NCBI RefSeq assembly: GCF_006438925.1
Contig: NZ_RCZA01000002.1
Span: forward strand, 62,001-126,000
Length of the DNA stretch: 64,000 bases
Direction of reading: 5' to 3'
Source of the DNA: Pseudomonas mandelii
GTDB lineage: Bacteria; Pseudomonadota; Gammaproteobacteria; Pseudomonadales; Pseudomonadaceae
A program made the translations under genes and the position numbers. Under the pieces are notes generated by a model. The model was given only the letters and a program-made list of their open reading frames with translations. It had not been told where the DNA came from and did no database searches. How positions within the stretch are numbered: position 1 is the stretch's first letter; each line of letters starts with the position of its first letter. This document shows, in pieces, positions 45,194 to 55,938 of this stretch.

Positions 45194-46126
45194 ATGCTGT
45201 ATAGCCCGTCACGCAAGACGCCAATTCTTGGCCGCCTGCTGGCCGGGTTGTGCCTGGTGTTTGCCGGACTGCTGAGCAGCCTGGAGGCCACCGCCGCGGA
45301 CATTTTGCTGACCGGCGCCGAGGACAGCCCGGGCATGCAATCCTTCACCCAGGCCCTGAGCGCCTTGCGGCCTGCCGATAACGTGCGCTTCCAGCCACTG
45401 GCCAGCCTGCCGGCGCCAGGCAAACTGCCCGCCGGCACCCGTTTGATTCTGCTCGACCTGCCGAGCCTCGACTGGCGCCTGCAAGACACTCAGGGCCCGG
45501 CGACGCTAGTGCTGCGCATCAGCCGCCTGCAAGCTCGTCAGCATCTGGGGGCCACCCTGCCCCCACACCTCAGCCTGCTCTGGAGCGATCCGCCTCTGGA
45601 CCGACAATTGCGCCTGACCCGACTGCTGCTGCCGCAGGCCAAACGGGTCGGCGTGCTGTTCGACAGCCACAGCGAGTTCCTTTTGAAAGAACTGCATCAG
45701 GCCGCCCACTCCCTGGGCCTTGAGGTGGTCACCGAGCGCTGGGATAACACCAACGACAGCCGGCCGCTGCAGACCTTGCTGAAGAACAGCGACGTGTTGC
45801 TGGGCCTCGACGACCCGGATCTGTACAACCCGAAAACCGCGAAAAACCTGTTGCTCAGCAGCTATGCACGGCAATTGGCGCTGATCGGCCCTAACGCCGG
45901 GTTCGTCAGGGCCGGGAGCTTGGCCAGCACCTACAGCGATCAGAGTGATTGGCTGGCGATGCTCGACGAACTGCTCGACCGGCCACCGGCCACGTGGCCA
46001 CGCACGCACTACCCGCAACGCTTCAAAGTCTTAAGCAACCCGCAAGTGGCTCGTTCATTAGGGATTGAACAGATGAATGAAGCGTCTGTCGCAACACAGT
46101 TGGCCGAAGGAGAAAACCGCCCATGA
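45194..46126 (+). CDS. Periplasmic substrate-binding-like protein
   Basis: A 310-residue protein with a signal peptide ([20 protein letters not shown]). The mature part resembles the ABC-type uncharacterised substrate-binding fold (COG2984-like) with two alpha/beta lobes: [18 protein letters not shown] and [14 protein letters not shown]. No ABC permease or ATPase is nearby, so it may feed a sensor rather than a transporter. The ATG at 45194 overlaps the frame of the receptor end (stop 45190-45192), and the ribosome-binding site is weak. Matches the PA1612 position in PAO1. Confidence 0.8.
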   Translation: MLYSPSRKTPILGRLLAGLCLVFAGLLSSLEATAADILLTGAEDSPGMQSFTQALSALRPADNVRFQPLASLPAPGKLPAGTRLILLDLPSLDWRLQDTQGPATLVLRISRLQARQHLGATLPPHLSLLWSDPPLDRQLRLTRLLLPQAKRVGVLFDSHSEFLLKELHQAAHSLGLEVVTERWDNTNDSRPLQTLLKNSDVLLGLDDPDLYNPKTAKNLLLSSYARQLALIGPNAGFVRAGSLASTYSDQSDWLAMLDELLDRPPATWPRTHYPQRFKVLSNPQVARSLGIEQMNEASVATQLAEGENRP

Positions 46127-48024
46127 CCTTCCGTCGCCGTTGGGACATCAACACCCGCACACAAATTATCAGCCTCGGCCCTGCCCTGTTGCTGACATTG
46201 CTGTTGATCAGTTTCTTCACCTTTGTGCGGATCCAGGACCTGCGTCAGGAGCTCAATCACACTGGGCAACTGATCGCCAACCAACTGGCGCCGGCCACCG
46301 AATACGGGGTGATCTCGGGCAACAACGAGGTGCTCGACAGTTTGCTCAAGGCCACTCTGGCCACGCCCAATGTGCGCTTTCTGGAAGTCCAGGACAGCGC
46401 CAACCGGATTCTGGTGTACGTCGAGCAACCGTCGGAAACCTACAACCGCTCGCACCAGGTCGAAGTGTTCCAGGCCCCGGTGCGGCTGCAACGAATCCCG
46501 CTGCACAATGATTTCCTGCAGGGCAGCCGCGTCGCCAACACGGCGCCCACCGAGGATTATCTGGGCCGGGTGATCGTCGGCCTGTCCAATGACGCCTTCA
46601 GCCAGCGTCAGCAGGAAATCCTGCTCAAGGCCGGGATCCTGGCGCTGTTCGCCCTGTTGTTCACTTTTCTGCTCGCCCGGCGCCTGGCCGGCAGCCTGTC
46701 GCAACCGATCCGCGACATCGGCAACGCGGTCAAGGCGATTCAGGACGGCGACTACAAAACGCCGCTGCCGATCGTCGACGACACCGAACTGGGCGCGTTG
46801 TCGCAACACATCAACAACCTCGCCAACGGGCTCGAACTAGCCAGTCGCGAACAGCATCAAGCGATGGCGCAGTTGATTCAGACTCGCGAGGAAGCGGAAA
46901 AGGCCAACAACGCCAAATCCGATTTCCTTGCGATGATGAGTCATGAACTGCGCACGCCGATGAATGGCGTGCTGGGCATGCTGCAACTGCTGGAAACCAC
47001 CGAGATGACCGAGGAGCAGGTCGAATACGCGGCGCTTGCCTCGGAGTCCACCGAACACCTGCTCAAAGTCATCAACGACATTCTCGATTTCTCGCGCATC
47101 GAGCGTTCGGAACTGGAGCTGGAGCACATTCCATTCAACCTCGCAGACCTGATCGGCAGTTGCGCCCAGTCGTTCTCGCACAGCGCCGTGCAACGTGGGC
47201 TCGACCTGGCGCTGTCGATCCCGGACGACATGCGCGCGTTGCAGGTGCAGGGCGACCCGACGCGGATCCGGCAGATCCTGGTCAACCTGATTGGCAATGC
47301 GCTGAAATTCACCGAACAGGGCCGCGTCAGCATCGAACCGCAATGGCAGTCGCTGGATCACGAACTGCTGTGGTTCACCTGCACGGTGCGCGACAGCGGG
47401 ATTGGTATCTCGGCTGAAAGCCTGGAATTGATGTTCAACGCCTTCCAGCAGGCCGACAGTTCTATTTCGAGGCGATACGGTGGCACCGGGTTGGGCCTGC
47501 CGATTGCTCGCACGCTGGCTGAACGCATGGGCGGCACATTGCGCGCCCAGAGCGAGGAAGGTCGCGGCTCGGTGTTCACCCTGGAAATCCCGCTGGCGCT
47601 CTATAAACAGACGCTGCCCGTACTGGCGCCGCGCATACCGACCGGCAGCGGTGATGGCGAAGGGCGCAACGTGTTGCTGGTGGAAGACAATCCGGTCAAT
47701 CAGACGGTCATCGAAGCAATGTTGCGCAGTCTGGGCTTTACTGTCAGCGTCGCCACCGATGGCGCCCAGGCAGTACGCAGTGCGGAGAGTTTGATTTTTG
47801 AAGCCATTCTGATGGACTGCCGGCTACCGATCATCGACGGCTACGAGGCCACCCGACAGATTCGCCAATTACCCGGCTGCACAGACTTGCCGATCATCGC
47901 GCTGACCGCCAACGCCTTGCAGGGTGACCGCGAAGCCTGTTTATCGGCGGGAATGAACGATTACCTGGCCAAACCCTTCAAACGCACAGATTTGCAGCAA
48001 ATTCTGCAGCGTTGGGTGCAGTAG
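46123..48024 (+). CDS. Hybrid sensor kinase, PA1611-like
   Basis: A 633-residue hybrid kinase: helix 1 ([20 protein letters not shown]), a periplasmic domain of about 130 residues, helix 2 ([19 protein letters not shown]), HAMP, H274 in [12 protein letters not shown], ATPase domain, and a receiver with D565 in LMDCRLPI. No Hpt is fused. By order (kinase directly before fabA-fabB) it is the counterpart of P. aeruginosa PA1611. That kinase binds RetS and signals via HptB to the Gac/Rsm system. The start overlaps the previous stop (ATGA), so receptor, periplasmic protein and kinase form one operon, suggesting a ligand-to-kinase pathway. Confidence 0.9.
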   Translation: MTFRRRWDINTRTQIISLGPALLLTLLLISFFTFVRIQDLRQELNHTGQLIANQLAPATEYGVISGNNEVLDSLLKATLATPNVRFLEVQDSANRILVYVEQPSETYNRSHQVEVFQAPVRLQRIPLHNDFLQGSRVANTAPTEDYLGRVIVGLSNDAFSQRQQEILLKAGILALFALLFTFLLARRLAGSLSQPIRDIGNAVKAIQDGDYKTPLPIVDDTELGALSQHINNLANGLELASREQHQAMAQLIQTREEAEKANNAKSDFLAMMSHELRTPMNGVLGMLQLLETTEMTEEQVEYAALASESTEHLLKVINDILDFSRIERSELELEHIPFNLADLIGSCAQSFSHSAVQRGLDLALSIPDDMRALQVQGDPTRIRQILVNLIGNALKFTEQGRVSIEPQWQSLDHELLWFTCTVRDSGIGISAESLELMFNAFQQADSSISRRYGGTGLGLPIARTLAERMGGTLRAQSEEGRGSVFTLEIPLALYKQTLPVLAPRIPTGSGDGEGRNVLLVEDNPVNQTVIEAMLRSLGFTVSVATDGAQAVRSAESLIFEAILMDCRLPIIDGYEATRQIRQLPGCTDLPIIALTANALQGDREACLSAGMNDYLAKPFKRTDLQQILQRWVQ

Positions 48025-48122
48025 TGCAGGCCTTTCGGCTATCTGCGACTGGCGTGAAAGGCGAAAGTGCGGCAGTCTTAGGCACCCGAACAGGCCCGAA
48101 AAGGGGCTTGAATAATAATTTC

Positions 48123-48140
48123 AGTGCACAAGTGTACATT
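48123..48140. promoter_or_regulatory. Imperfect palindrome upstream of fabA
   Basis: AGTGCACAAGTGTACATT, an imperfect dyad about 130 bases before fabA. In P. aeruginosa the fabAB promoter is bound by DesT, whose operator is a similar-sized palindrome. The match in sequence here is only rough, so the regulator is a guess. Confidence 0.3.
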
Positions 48141-48271
48141 CATGTCCTTGGTGCTGTGACTTTCACCACAACGCAATAGTCTATGAGTAGGCTGCTGACT
48201 CGAGGCATGAACGCTTCGATCGGCCGGGAAGATTTGCCCCACCTGCCGCATGGGACTATTGAGGAGCTCGC

Positions 48272-48787
48272 ATGACCCAACAAAACGCCTTTACTCGGGA
48301 AGACCTGCTGCGCTGCAGTCGCGGTGAGCTGTTCGGCCCAGGTAACGCACAACTGCCCGCCCCGAACATGTTGATGGTGGATCGCATCACCCATATCAGC
48401 GCCGAGGGTGGCAAGTACGGCAAGGGTGAATTGGTCGCCGAGTTGGATATCACTCCGGACCTGTGGTTCTTCGCCTGCCACTTCGAAGGTGATCCGGTGA
48501 TGCCAGGCTGCCTGGGCCTCGACGCCATGTGGCAACTGGTCGGCTTCTTCCTCGGCTGGCAAGGTCTGCCGGGCCGCGGTCGCGCCCTGGGTTCGGGCGA
48601 AGTGAAATTCTTCGGTCAGGTTCTGCCGACCGCCAAGAAAGTAACCTATAACATTCAGATCAAGCGCGTACTGAAGGGCAAGCTGAACCTGGCCATCGCC
48701 GATGGTTCGGTCAGCGTCGACGGCCGCGAGATCTACACCGCCGAAGCCCTTCGGGTCGGCGTTTTCACCTCCACTGACAACTTCTAA
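48272..48787 (+). CDS. fabA: 3-hydroxydecanoyl-ACP dehydratase/isomerase
   Basis: A 171-residue FabA, the bifunctional enzyme that dehydrates 3-hydroxydecanoyl-ACP and isomerises trans-2- to cis-3-decenoyl-ACP, the branch point to unsaturated fatty acids. Catalytic H70 lies in [14 protein letters not shown] and D84 in LGLDAMWQ. The length and motifs are exactly those of the family. GAGGAGCTCGC precedes the ATG. fabB follows 12 bases later in the usual operon. Confidence 0.98.
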   Translation: MTQQNAFTREDLLRCSRGELFGPGNAQLPAPNMLMVDRITHISAEGGKYGKGELVAELDITPDLWFFACHFEGDPVMPGCLGLDAMWQLVGFFLGWQGLPGRGRALGSGEVKFFGQVLPTAKKVTYNIQIKRVLKGKLNLAIADGSVSVDGREIYTAEALRVGVFTSTDNF

Positions 48788-48798
48788 GGGTTATCCGC

Positions 48799-50019
48799 AT
48801 GCGCCGCGTCGTTATCACTGGTCTGGGCATCGTTTCGTGCCTGGGCAATGACAAAGAGACCGTCTCCGCTAACCTGCGTGCAAGCCGCCCTGGCATCCGG
48901 TTCAACCCGGAATATGCCGAAATGGGTCTGCGTAGCCAGGTTTCCGGCTCCATTGACCTTCCCCTCGAAGAGCTGATCGATCGCAAGATCTATCGCTTCG
49001 TCGGCCACGCGGCGGCTTACGCCTACCTGGCCATGAAAGACGCCATTGCTGACTCCGGCCTGACCGAAGAGCAAGTGTCCAACCCGCGTACTGGCCTGAT
49101 CGCCGGTTCCGGTGGCGCCTCCACGCTGAACCAGATGGAAGCGCTGGACATCCTGCGCGAGAAAGGCGTCAAGCGCGTCGGCCCATACCGCGTCACGCGG
49201 ACCATGAGCAGCACCGTTTCCGCCTGCCTGGCCACGCCGTTCAAGATCAAGGGCCTGAACTACTCCATCGCTTCTGCCTGCGCCACCAGTGCTCACTGCA
49301 TCGGTAACGCCATGGAACAGATCCAGATGGGCAAACAGGACGTCGTGTTCGCCGGAGGCGGTGAAGAAGAGCATTGGAGCCAATCGTTCCTGTTCGACGC
49401 CATGGGCGCACTGTCCAGCCAATACAACGAAACCCCGGAAAAAGCTTCCCGTGCCTACGACGCCAAGCGTGACGGTTTCGTCATCGCCGGCGGTGGCGGC
49501 ATGGTCGTGGTCGAAGAGCTGGAACACGCTCTGGCCCGCGGCGCGAAGATCTACGCGGAAATCGTTGGCTACGGCGCGACCTCCGACGGCTACGACATGG
49601 TCGCCCCAAGCGGCGAAGGCGCCATCCGCTGCATGCAGATGGCCATGTCCACCGTTGACGCTCCGATCGACTACCTGAACACCCACGGCACCTCGACTCC
49701 GGTCGGCGACGTCATGGAAATGAAAGGTGTGCGTGAAGTGTTCGGCGACAAGGCACCGGCCATCAGCTCCACCAAGAGCCTGTCGGGTCACTCCCTGGGC
49801 GCCGCCGGCGTTCACGAAGCGATCTACTGCATGCTGATGATGGAAGGCAACTTCATGGCGGGTTCCGCCAACATCGACGAACTGGACCCGGAAGTGGCTG
49901 ACATGCCGATCCTGACCAAGACTCGTGAAGACGCCACCATCAACACCGTGATGAGCAACAGCTTCGGCTTCGGTGGCACCAATGCCACGCTGGTACTGAA
50001 GCGCTGGGCCGGTAAGTAA
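48799..50019 (+). CDS. fabB: 3-oxoacyl-ACP synthase I
   Basis: A 406-residue KAS I that elongates the cis-3-decenoyl-ACP made by FabA. The nucleophile C161 is in [12 protein letters not shown]; the two His lie in [11 protein letters not shown] and [11 protein letters not shown]. The start at 48799 is the ATG directly at [11 protein letters not shown] strong terminator follows. Confidence 0.98.
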   Translation: MRRVVITGLGIVSCLGNDKETVSANLRASRPGIRFNPEYAEMGLRSQVSGSIDLPLEELIDRKIYRFVGHAAAYAYLAMKDAIADSGLTEEQVSNPRTGLIAGSGGASTLNQMEALDILREKGVKRVGPYRVTRTMSSTVSACLATPFKIKGLNYSIASACATSAHCIGNAMEQIQMGKQDVVFAGGGEEEHWSQSFLFDAMGALSSQYNETPEKASRAYDAKRDGFVIAGGGGMVVVEELEHALARGAKIYAEIVGYGATSDGYDMVAPSGEGAIRCMQMAMSTVDAPIDYLNTHGTSTPVGDVMEMKGVREVFGDKAPAISSTKSLSGHSLGAAGVHEAIYCMLMMEGNFMAGSANIDELDPEVADMPILTKTREDATINTVMSNSFGFGGTNATLVLKRWAGK

Positions 50020-50047
50020 TACCCCGCCCCGCTACGCTGCACACAAA

Positions 50048-50078
50048 AACGCCCCGACTGGTTCGGGGCGTTTTTTTT
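50048..50078 (+). terminator. Intrinsic terminator of fabAB
   Basis: Stem AACGCCCCGA / TTCGGGGCGTT with eight T, 28 bases after fabB. Confidence 0.93.
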
Positions 50079-50108
50079 GTGCCTGAATAATATGGAACAA
50101 CGCAATCC

Positions 50109-50199
50109 CTGTGGGAGCGAGCCTGCTCGCGAAGGCGGTCTGACAGATACATTGATATTGAAAGTGATACCGTCTTCGCGAGCAGGCTCGCTCCCACAG
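50109..50199. repeat. REPIN, class A
   Basis: Inverted GTGGGAGCGAGCCTGCTCGC arms, 91 bases overall. The inner sequence differs from the copies at 30103 and 52111 (GGTCTGACAGATACATTG). It lies in the gap after fabB; the remaining 220 bases to 50422 show nothing recognised. Confidence 0.9.
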
Positions 50200-50422
50200 G
50201 TTCTGTGTTGAACTCTCGGTTTTCGTCGTCGCGAACATGAAGCTTTTGTCATGAAACTCAACGCCCTGCGACCAAATGCCGCGTATTTGGCGGGCTGCAG
50301 GACTATTGCAGATTTCGCAAAAATTCGTTACCAAACTCAGTCGTTTACTTAGCAGGCTAACCAAACAAATAACGGAGTCCTGCACACGCCTTGCTGCAGA
50401 TAACAGAGATTGGAGCTAGCAG

Positions 50423-50611
50423 ATGACTGTAAAAGTAACTGAACGCGACGATTCACATAAGTCCCACGAAGGCGTAGCCGCCGGTATCCGGATCTGGGAC
50501 GTGCACCAACAAGACATGCTGGTGGGGATGTTCCACTCCGAAACCGATGCCCACAGCTACAAGGCCGAACTGGAAAAACTGGAGCAGCAACGAGAGCTCC
50601 AATCCGCATAA
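50423..50611 (+). CDS. Small conserved-looking protein (62 aa), unknown
   Basis: A 62-residue polar protein (MTVKVTERDDSHKSHEGV...). The ATG at 50423 is preceded by TTGGAGCTAGCAG, a good ribosome-binding site, and a stem with perfect 15-base arms follows the stop, so it is likely a real gene. There is no signal peptide, membrane helix or known motif. The C-terminal half (SYKAELEKLEQQRELQSA) is predicted helical. Function unknown. Confidence 0.7.
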   Translation: MTVKVTERDDSHKSHEGVAAGIRIWDVHQQDMLVGMFHSETDAHSYKAELEKLEQQRELQSA

Positions 50612-50628
50612 GCAATGACAGCATTGAA

Positions 50629-50663
50629 AACGACAAACCCCGCCATGAGCGGGGTTTGTCGTT
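50629..50663. terminator. Hairpin between convergent genes
   Basis: Perfect 15-base arms AACGACAAACCCCGC / GCGGGGTTTGTCGTT around CATGA, but with no clear T-run on the plus strand and four T on the minus strand. It probably ends both convergent transcripts. Confidence 0.7.
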
Positions 50664-50681
50664 GTTGCAGCCTTTAAAGGC

Positions 50682-51224
50682 TTACCACATCAGATCGTCC
50701 GGGATCTGATAGGCCGCGTACGGATCGTCCTCGGCAGCGACTTCTTCGGTCTTCACGTTCATCTGCACGATACGCTGTGGATCGCGCTCCTGGATCTTCA
50801 GGGCCGCTTCACGCGGGATCACTTCGTAGCCGCCGGCATGGTGCACGATGGCCAGCGAACCGCTGCTGAGCTTGTTGCGCATCAGGGTGTTGACGCAGAT
50901 GCGCTTGACCTTCTTGTCGTCGACGAAGTTGTAGTAGTCCTCGGTCGTCAGCTTCGGCAGACGCGAGACTTCGATCAACTGTTTGACCTGAGCAGCGCGA
51001 GCCTTGGCCTCGGCCTTCTCCTGTTGCTGACGGTTCAGCTCCTGGTCGCGCTTGACCTTCTCGGCCATGGCTTCCTGAGCCGCCCGCTGCTGCGAGTCAT
51101 CGAGTTCGATCTGACCTTTGTGGGCCAGACGCTGCTGTTTCTGCTTCTCTTTGCCGACCTGTTTGGCCTGCTTCTGGTTGACCAGCCCTGCTTTGAGCAA
51201 CTGGTCGCGAAGGGAAATGCTCAT
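50682..51224 (-). CDS. DUF2058 family protein
   Basis: A 180-residue protein of the DUF2058 (YaiL-like) family: MSISLRDQLLKAGLV is the typical start, followed by a long Lys/Gln-rich coiled segment (about 20-85) and a C-terminal domain with NFVDDKKVKRICVN. The strong charge suggests nucleic-acid or ribosome interaction, but function is unknown. It is on the same strand as mazG, 28 bases downstream. Confidence 0.88.
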   Translation of the reverse strand: MSISLRDQLLKAGLVNQKQAKQVGKEKQKQQRLAHKGQIELDDSQQRAAQEAMAEKVKRDQELNRQQQEKAEAKARAAQVKQLIEVSRLPKLTTEDYYNFVDDKKVKRICVNTLMRNKLSSGSLAIVHHAGGYEVIPREAALKIQERDPQRIVQMNVKTEEVAAEDDPYAAYQIPDDLMW

Positions 51225-51252
51225 GGTGCTTATTACTCACTTAGGCAACTGC

Positions 51253-52086
51253 TCAACCGCAGCTGGGCAAATTCTTTTCCTGACGTTTGGCTTCGCCCCA
51301 CAAGGCGTCCAACTCTTCGAGGGTGCAATCTTCTATGGGACGGTGGGTGTCGCGCAATGCCTGTTCGATAAAACGGAAGCGTCTTTCGAACTTGCTGTTG
51401 GCGCCACGCAGTGCAGTTTCGGGATCGACCTTGAGATGGCGCGCCAGATTGACCACGGAAAACAACAGATCACCGACTTCGTCGGCAATCGCTGCCGAGT
51501 CATTGTCAGCCATGGCTTCGAGCACTTCATCGAGCTCTTCGCGCACTTTGTCGAGCACCGGCAAGGCGTCCGGCCAGTCGAAACCGACCTGCCCCGCGCG
51601 CTTCTGCAGCTTCGCCGAACGGGACAATGCCGGCAGCGCTGCGGGTACATCGTCGAGCAAGGACAACTGTTCGGGCGCCGAAGATTTCTCTGCCCGTTCT
51701 TCAGCCTTGATCTCTTCCCAGCGCTGCTTGACCTGCTCTTCACTCAGGCGCGGAACATCCAGCGGCGCGTAAAGATCACCGCTAGGAAACACATGAGGAT
51801 GACGGCGGATCAGCTTGCGAGTGATGCTGTCGATGACACCGGCAAATTCGAAGCGCCCTTCTTCCCGTGCCAGCTGGCTGTAATAAACCACCTGGAACAG
51901 TAAATCCCCCAACTCACCCTGCAAGTGATCGAAGTCACCGCGCTCGATGGCGTCGGCGACTTCGTAGGCTTCCTCAATGGTGTGCGGGACGATGGTTTCG
52001 TAGGTTTGCTTGATGTCCCACGGGCAGCCGTACTGCGGGTCGCGCAGACGGCTCATCAGGTGCAGCAAATCTTCAAGGCTGTACAT
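51253..52086 (-). CDS. mazG: Nucleoside triphosphate pyrophosphohydrolase MazG
   Basis: A 277-residue two-domain MazG. The N-terminal domain has the metal motif EEAYEVADAIE and GELGDLLFQVVYYSQLA, and the C-terminal domain repeats it (ELDEVLEAM... DEVGDLLFSVVNLARHL). It hydrolyses NTPs to NMPs and modulates ppGpp levels in E. coli. The ATG at 52086 (MYSLEDLL) follows GAGAGAG. It lies next to relA, as in PAO1 (PA0935-PA0934), but a REPIN now separates them. Confidence 0.94.
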   Translation of the reverse strand: MYSLEDLLHLMSRLRDPQYGCPWDIKQTYETIVPHTIEEAYEVADAIERGDFDHLQGELGDLLFQVVYYSQLAREEGRFEFAGVIDSITRKLIRRHPHVFPSGDLYAPLDVPRLSEEQVKQRWEEIKAEERAEKSSAPEQLSLLDDVPAALPALSRSAKLQKRAGQVGFDWPDALPVLDKVREELDEVLEAMADNDSAAIADEVGDLLFSVVNLARHLKVDPETALRGANSKFERRFRFIEQALRDTHRPIEDCTLEELDALWGEAKRQEKNLPSCG

Positions 52087-52110
52087 CAATCTCTCTCACT
52101 GCAAAATCCT

Positions 52111-52199
52111 GTGGGAGCGAGCCTGCTCGCGAAAGCGGTGTGTCAGACAACATTGATGTCGACTGACACGCCCTCTTCGCGAGCAGGCTCGCTCCCACA
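52111..52199. repeat. REPIN, class A, between mazG and relA
   Basis: Inverted GTGGGAGCGAGCCTGCTCGC arms with inner sequence GCGGTGTGTCAGACAACATT nearly identical to the copies at 30103 and 63333. It fills the 131-base gap between relA and mazG. Confidence 0.92.
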
Positions 52200-52217
52200 T
52201 TGGATCGGCGCTGCTCA

Positions 52218-54461
52218 TCACGGCGTCCGGTTACGACGGGTCTCAATGATGTTCGGCAACTGGGAAATCCGCCCCAGCAACCGCCCCAGTGCATCCAGTC
52301 CCGGAATCTCGATGGTCAGGGACATCAACGCGGTGTTGTCCTCTTTGTTCGAGCGGGTGTTGACCGCCAGCACATTGATCCGCTCGTTGAGCAGCACTTG
52401 CGAAACGTCACGCAGCAAACCGGACCGGTCGTACGCGCGGATGATGATGTCCACCGGATAGGTGAGCACCGGCACCGGCCCCCAGCTGACCTGGATGATC
52501 CGCTCGGGCTCGCGCCCGCCCAGTTGCAGCACCGAGGCGCAGTCCTGACGGTGAATGCTCACGCCGCGGCCCACGGTGATGTAACCGACGATCGCATCCC
52601 CCGGCAGCGGCTGGCAGCAGCCGGCCATCTGGGTCATCAGGTTGCCGACGCCCTGGATCTGGATGTCGCCGCGCTTGCCTGGTTTGTAACCGGTGGCCTT
52701 GCGCGGAATCAGTTCCAGCTGTTCGTTGCCGCGCTCCGGCTCGACCAGTTGCTGCGCCAGGTTCACCAGTTGTGCCAGACGCAAATCGCCTGCGCCCAAC
52801 GCGGCGAACATGTCTTCGGCCATTTTCATGTTGGCCTTTTCGGCCAGCTTGTCGAAATCTACCGCTGGCAGACCGAGGCGGTTGAGTTCGCGCTCCAGCA
52901 AGGTTTTACCGGCGGCGACGTTCTGATCGCGCGCCTGCAATTTGAACCAGTGAACGATCTTCGCCCGTGCCCGCGAGGTGGTGATGTAACCCAGGTTCGG
53001 GTTCAGCCAGTCGCGGCTCGGGGTGCCGTGCTTGCTGGTGATGATCTCGACCTGTTCACCGGTTTGCAGGCTGTAGTTGAGCGGCACGATGCGCCCGTTG
53101 ATCTTCGCGCCACGGCAGTTATGACCGATTTCGGTGTGCACGCGGTAGGCGAAGTCCAGCGGCGTCGCGCCCTTCGGCAAGTCGATGGCGTGACCGTCCG
53201 GGGTGAAAATGTAGACCCGGTCCGGCTCGATATCGACCCGCAGCTGTTCAGCCAGGCCGCCGATGTCGCCCAATTCTTCATGCCACTCGAGGACCTGGCG
53301 CAGCCAGGAAATTTTCTCTTCGTAGTGGTTGGAGCCGGATTTGACGTCGGTGCCCTTGTAGCGCCAGTGCGCGCAAACGCCCAGCTCGGCTTCTTCGTGC
53401 ATGGCGTGGGTGCGGATCTGCACTTCCAGCACCTTGCCCTCAGGGCCGATCACCGCGGTGTGCAGCGAGCGGTAGCCGTTTTCTTTCGGGTTGGCGATGT
53501 AGTCGTCGAATTCTTTCGGGATATGTCGCCACAGGGTGTGGACGATACCGAGCGCGGTGTAGCAGTCGCGCATTTCCGGCACCAGCACACGAACGGCGCG
53601 CACATCGTAGATCTGGCTGAATTCCAGACCCTTGCGCTGCATTTTGCGCCAGATTGAATAGATGTGTTTGGCCCGGCCGCTGATGTCGGCGTCGACGCCG
53701 GTGGCGGTCAGCTCATTCTTCAGTTGGCTCATCACGTCGGCGATGAAGCGCTCGCGATCCAGACGCCGCTCGTGGAGTAGCTTGGCGATCTGCTTGTACT
53801 GATCGGGTTCGAGGTAACGGAAGGACAAGTCCTCCAGCTCCCACTTGATGTGACCGATCCCGAGACGGTGAGCCAGCGGCGCGTAGATGTCGAAGACTTC
53901 ACGGGCGACGCGGTTGCGTTTTTCGTCATCGGCGGTTTTCACCGCACGGATCGCGCAGGTGCGCTCAGCCAGTTTGATCAACGCGACGCGTACGTCGTCG
54001 ACCATGGCGACCAGCATCTTGCGCAGGTTTTCGACCTGGCCCTGCGTGCCCAGCACCAGGGATTGACGGGGGCTGAGGCTGGCGCTGATCGCCGCCATGC
54101 GCAACACGCCGTCGATGAGCTTGGCGACCACCGGACCAAAGCGCTGGCTGATCGCCGGCAACTCAATCTGGCCTTCGCGCACGCCGCGATACAGGATCGC
54201 GGCAACCAACGAATCCTGATCGAGTTTGAGGTCGGCGAGAATCTCGGCGATCTCAAGGCCCGTGCGGAAACTCGAGGTCCCTTCGGACCACAGGTTTTTC
54301 GCCGCATTGGCTTGTTGTTCAGACGCACGAGCAAACTCGCACGCTTCCTTCAAGGCTTCGCGATCCAGTGCCGGATCGACACTGACCGCGTGATCGAGCC
54401 AAGCCTCGAGATTGATACTGCCGTCGGTGTTGATCGGCTGGTGTGCTCTCACCTGTACCAT
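52218..54461 (-). CDS. relA: GTP pyrophosphokinase RelA
   Basis: A 747-residue ribosome-associated (p)ppGpp synthetase of the stringent response. The HD-like hydrolase domain is degenerate, as expected for RelA (VAREVFDIYAPLAHRLGI). The synthetase domain (QIYDVRAVRVLVPEMRDCYTALG, split), TGS (VYIFTPDGHAIDLPKGATPLDFAY, split), zinc-finger-like CCQPLPGD and C-terminal ACT domain are all present and in order. The start at 54461 is the ATG after a weak site; an upstream GTG is possible. It follows rlmD at a distance of 124 bases on the same strand. Confidence 0.97.
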   Translation of the reverse strand: MVQVRAHQPINTDGSINLEAWLDHAVSVDPALDREALKEACEFARASEQQANAAKNLWSEGTSSFRTGLEIAEILADLKLDQDSLVAAILYRGVREGQIELPAISQRFGPVVAKLIDGVLRMAAISASLSPRQSLVLGTQGQVENLRKMLVAMVDDVRVALIKLAERTCAIRAVKTADDEKRNRVAREVFDIYAPLAHRLGIGHIKWELEDLSFRYLEPDQYKQIAKLLHERRLDRERFIADVMSQLKNELTATGVDADISGRAKHIYSIWRKMQRKGLEFSQIYDVRAVRVLVPEMRDCYTALGIVHTLWRHIPKEFDDYIANPKENGYRSLHTAVIGPEGKVLEVQIRTHAMHEEAELGVCAHWRYKGTDVKSGSNHYEEKISWLRQVLEWHEELGDIGGLAEQLRVDIEPDRVYIFTPDGHAIDLPKGATPLDFAYRVHTEIGHNCRGAKINGRIVPLNYSLQTGEQVEIITSKHGTPSRDWLNPNLGYITTSRARAKIVHWFKLQARDQNVAAGKTLLERELNRLGLPAVDFDKLAEKANMKMAEDMFAALGAGDLRLAQLVNLAQQLVEPERGNEQLELIPRKATGYKPGKRGDIQIQGVGNLMTQMAGCCQPLPGDAIVGYITVGRGVSIHRQDCASVLQLGGREPERIIQVSWGPVPVLTYPVDIIIRAYDRSGLLRDVSQVLLNERINVLAVNTRSNKEDNTALMSLTIEIPGLDALGRLLGRISQLPNIIETRRNRTP

Positions 54462-54585
54462 CTTGCTTACCTTCCCTACGACGCAGATTCAATGCGTCAA
54501 ATCGCTGACCTTTCGTTACCCGTGGACGCTCGCGGGGCTAATGCGAGAGTGGTGCGGGCAGGCCAGTCGGACCAGACGAGCCGTC

Positions 54586-55938
54586 CTAGCTCGCTTCAAA
54601 TAACGCCATGGCCTCGACATGTGCCGTCTGAGGAAACATATCGAGAATCCCGGCACGTTTTAACCGGTAGCCCTGCTTGATCAATTCGACCGTGTCGCGC
54701 GCCAGAGTTGCCGGATTGCACGACACATACACCAACCGTTTGGCGCCCAGGGACGCAAGCTTGCGCACTGCCTCGAAAGCACCGTCACGCGGTGGGTCCA
54801 AGAGTACCGCACAAAAGCCTTCGCGCGCCCATTCGGCATCGGTCAAAGGCTGGGATAAATCGGCCTGAAAAAACTTCGCATTATGAAGATTGTTGCTAGC
54901 AGCATTCGCGGCTGCTCGCTCGACCATCGCCTGCACACCTTCCACCGCCACCACTTCGCGAACGACCTTGGCCAGCGGCAACGCAAAGTTACCCAAACCA
55001 CAGAATAGATCGAGAACTCGTTCCTCAGCCGTCGGCTGCAGCCACTCCAACGCTTGGGCGATCATCGCTTCGTTGACCCCGGCGTTGACCTGGATGAAAT
55101 CTCCCGGTCGGTACGCGAGGTTCAAATCCCACTGTTCAAGTCGATAACCCAACGACTGGTCAGCCTCGACCGGTTGCGGTTCACCATCACCGTGCAGCCA
55201 CAGTTGGGCTTCATGGAACGCGCAGAAATCCTTGAGGATCGTCATGTCGGCGTCGGACAGCGGCGCCATGTGCCGCAGCAACACTGCCAACGACGAACCG
55301 CTGAACAACTCCACATGCCCCAGCGCCTGAGGTTTGCTCAAGCGCCGGAGCATTTCCGGCAAGCGGGTCATGATCGGTTGCAAGGGCTGTACCAGCACCC
55401 TGCATTCGTTGATCGCAACGATGTCCTGACTGCCAGCTGCGCGGAAACCGACTTCGAGTTTTTTAGCTTTCATGTCCCAGCGCACCGCTACCCGGGCACG
55501 ACGGCGGTAACCGAATTCCGGACCGCTCAACGGCGCGGCCCACTCTTCGGGTTCGACACCGGCGACCTTCGACAACTGCTCGGCGAGCATGCGCTGTTTC
55601 AGGGCAAGTTGTTCGTTGTGCGGCAGATGTTGCACGCTGCAACCGCCACAGCGACCGGCATGCGGGCACGGTGCCGGGCGGCGCAGTTCGCTGGCCTGGA
55701 ACACCCGTTCGGTGCGCGCCTCGACCACTTTGCCGTGGGCACCCAACACGCGTGCTTCGACTTCTTCACCGGCCAATGCGCCGATGACGAACCAGGTGCG
55801 ACCTTCAAAAAATGCGATACCGCGACCGTCATTAGCCAGGCGCTCGATACTCAAGCGCTGCTTTTTGCCAGTCGGAATTTGCGGGGCCTTGCTGCCACCG
55901 GTGGGCTGGAAGCGCAGGCCTCTCTCTTGCTTGGCCAT
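54586..55938 (-). CDS. rlmD: 23S rRNA (uracil-1939-C5)-methyltransferase
   Basis: A 450-residue RlmD (RumA). A TRAM domain at the N-terminus is followed by the iron-sulfur Cys cluster ([13 protein letters not shown]), the SAM domain ([16 protein letters not shown]) and the catalytic Cys in [12 protein letters not shown]. It methylates U1939 of 23S rRNA. The ATG at 55938 overlaps the cysM stop by one base. PAO1 has the same order, PA0934-PA0933-PA0932. Confidence 0.95.
   Translation of the reverse strand: MAKQERGLRFQPTGGSKAPQIPTGKKQRLSIERLANDGRGIAFFEGRTWFVIGALAGEEVEARVLGAHGKVVEARTERVFQASELRRPAPCPHAGRCGGCSVQHLPHNEQLALKQRMLAEQLSKVAGVEPEEWAAPLSGPEFGYRRRARVAVRWDMKAKKLEVGFRAAGSQDIVAINECRVLVQPLQPIMTRLPEMLRRLSKPQALGHVELFSGSSLAVLLRHMAPLSDADMTILKDFCAFHEAQLWLHGDGEPQPVEADQSLGYRLEQWDLNLAYRPGDFIQVNAGVNEAMIAQALEWLQPTAEERVLDLFCGLGNFALPLAKVVREVVAVEGVQAMVERAAANAASNNLHNAKFFQADLSQPLTDAEWAREGFCAVLLDPPRDGAFEAVRKLASLGAKRLVYVSCNPATLARDTVELIKQGYRLKRAGILDMFPQTAHVEAMALFEAS

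Noticed and set aside
52200..53657. A 485-codon plus-strand open frame opposite relA
   Set aside because: Shadow of relA; no family features.
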